From: Ruminococcus sp.
GTDB taxonomy: Bacteria; Bacillota; Clostridia; Oscillospirales; Ruminococcaceae
Assembly: GCA_015066705.1 (NCBI GenBank)
Contig: SVNV01000017.1
Location: 1-42,078, forward strand
Direction of reading: 5' to 3'
Length of the DNA stretch: 42,078 nt
Below, piece after piece: positions 41,984 through 42,078 of the stretch (positions within the stretch are counted from its first letter, which is position 1; each line of letters opens with the position of its first letter). The position numbers and the translations under genes are program-made. The notes under the pieces were generated by a model, which was not told the DNA's origin, searched no databases, and saw only the letters and a program-made list of their open reading frames with translations.

Positions 41984-42078
41984 GGTTTCTTTTTAAGTCT
42001 TAAGCTACTGAAAAATTCTTTGACCGACAGGCTTTATGCGAAATTCGATAGATTCCACAAAGCTTTGACCGACAGTCA
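41984..42078 (-). repeat. B-type repeat, inverted copy B3, cut by the window end
   Basis: Reverse complement of the last 95 bp of B1/B2, beginning GGTTTCTTTTTAAGTCTTAA and running off the window. Confidence 0.9.

Overview
The window reads as chromosomal DNA of a low-GC anaerobic Bacillota, most likely a Ruminococcus-like member of the Oscillospiraceae. The reasons are two adjacent GH94 sugar phosphorylases, a PPi-type phosphofructokinase, an HPr with both His15 and Ser46, a small alarmone synthetase, a threonine T-box, AAGGAGG-type ribosome binding sites and sigma-A promoters with 17-bp spacers. The species is an inference. There is no phage, transposase or CRISPR array.

Layout. 1-2044: end of a tRNA cluster (partial tRNA, tRNA-Glu), a small Cys-rich protein, a RelQ-type synthetase and convergent ptsH. 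2434-8379 (+): rimM-trmD, secA and a DUF1015 gene. 8655-20575 (-): a cytidylate-kinase-like protein, a coiled-coil hypothetical, a Na+/H+ antiporter, the GH94 operon, a membrane-anchored hypothetical and greA-lysS. 20912-26159 (+): a signal-peptidase-like protein that appears catalytically dead, then metallophosphoesterase-uvrC-folC. 26880-28829 (-): metG. 29075-31174 (+): PPi-PFK and a lipoprotein. 31443-35795 (-): tRNA-Arg(CCG), the ftsE-ftsX-M23 peptidase division cluster and a CdaR-like regulator. 36282-37550 (+): metY-type enzyme. 38233-41357 (-): a T-box-led operon of GNAT, small membrane protein and thrS.

Together the genes cover translation (three tRNA synthetases, rimM, trmD, greA), secretion (secA), septal wall hydrolysis (ftsEX plus M23 peptidase) and intracellular beta-glucan phosphorolysis feeding a PPi-saving glycolysis.

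The most unusual content is non-coding. Almost every 3' flank holds modular, hairpin-rich interspersed repeats, named A to E here, linked to transcription terminators. None occurs between divergent genes. Copies keep a short helix beside the terminator while its base pairs change in a compensatory way, and two copies are near-symmetric around a central terminator of unrelated sequence. I do not recognise these as a named element.
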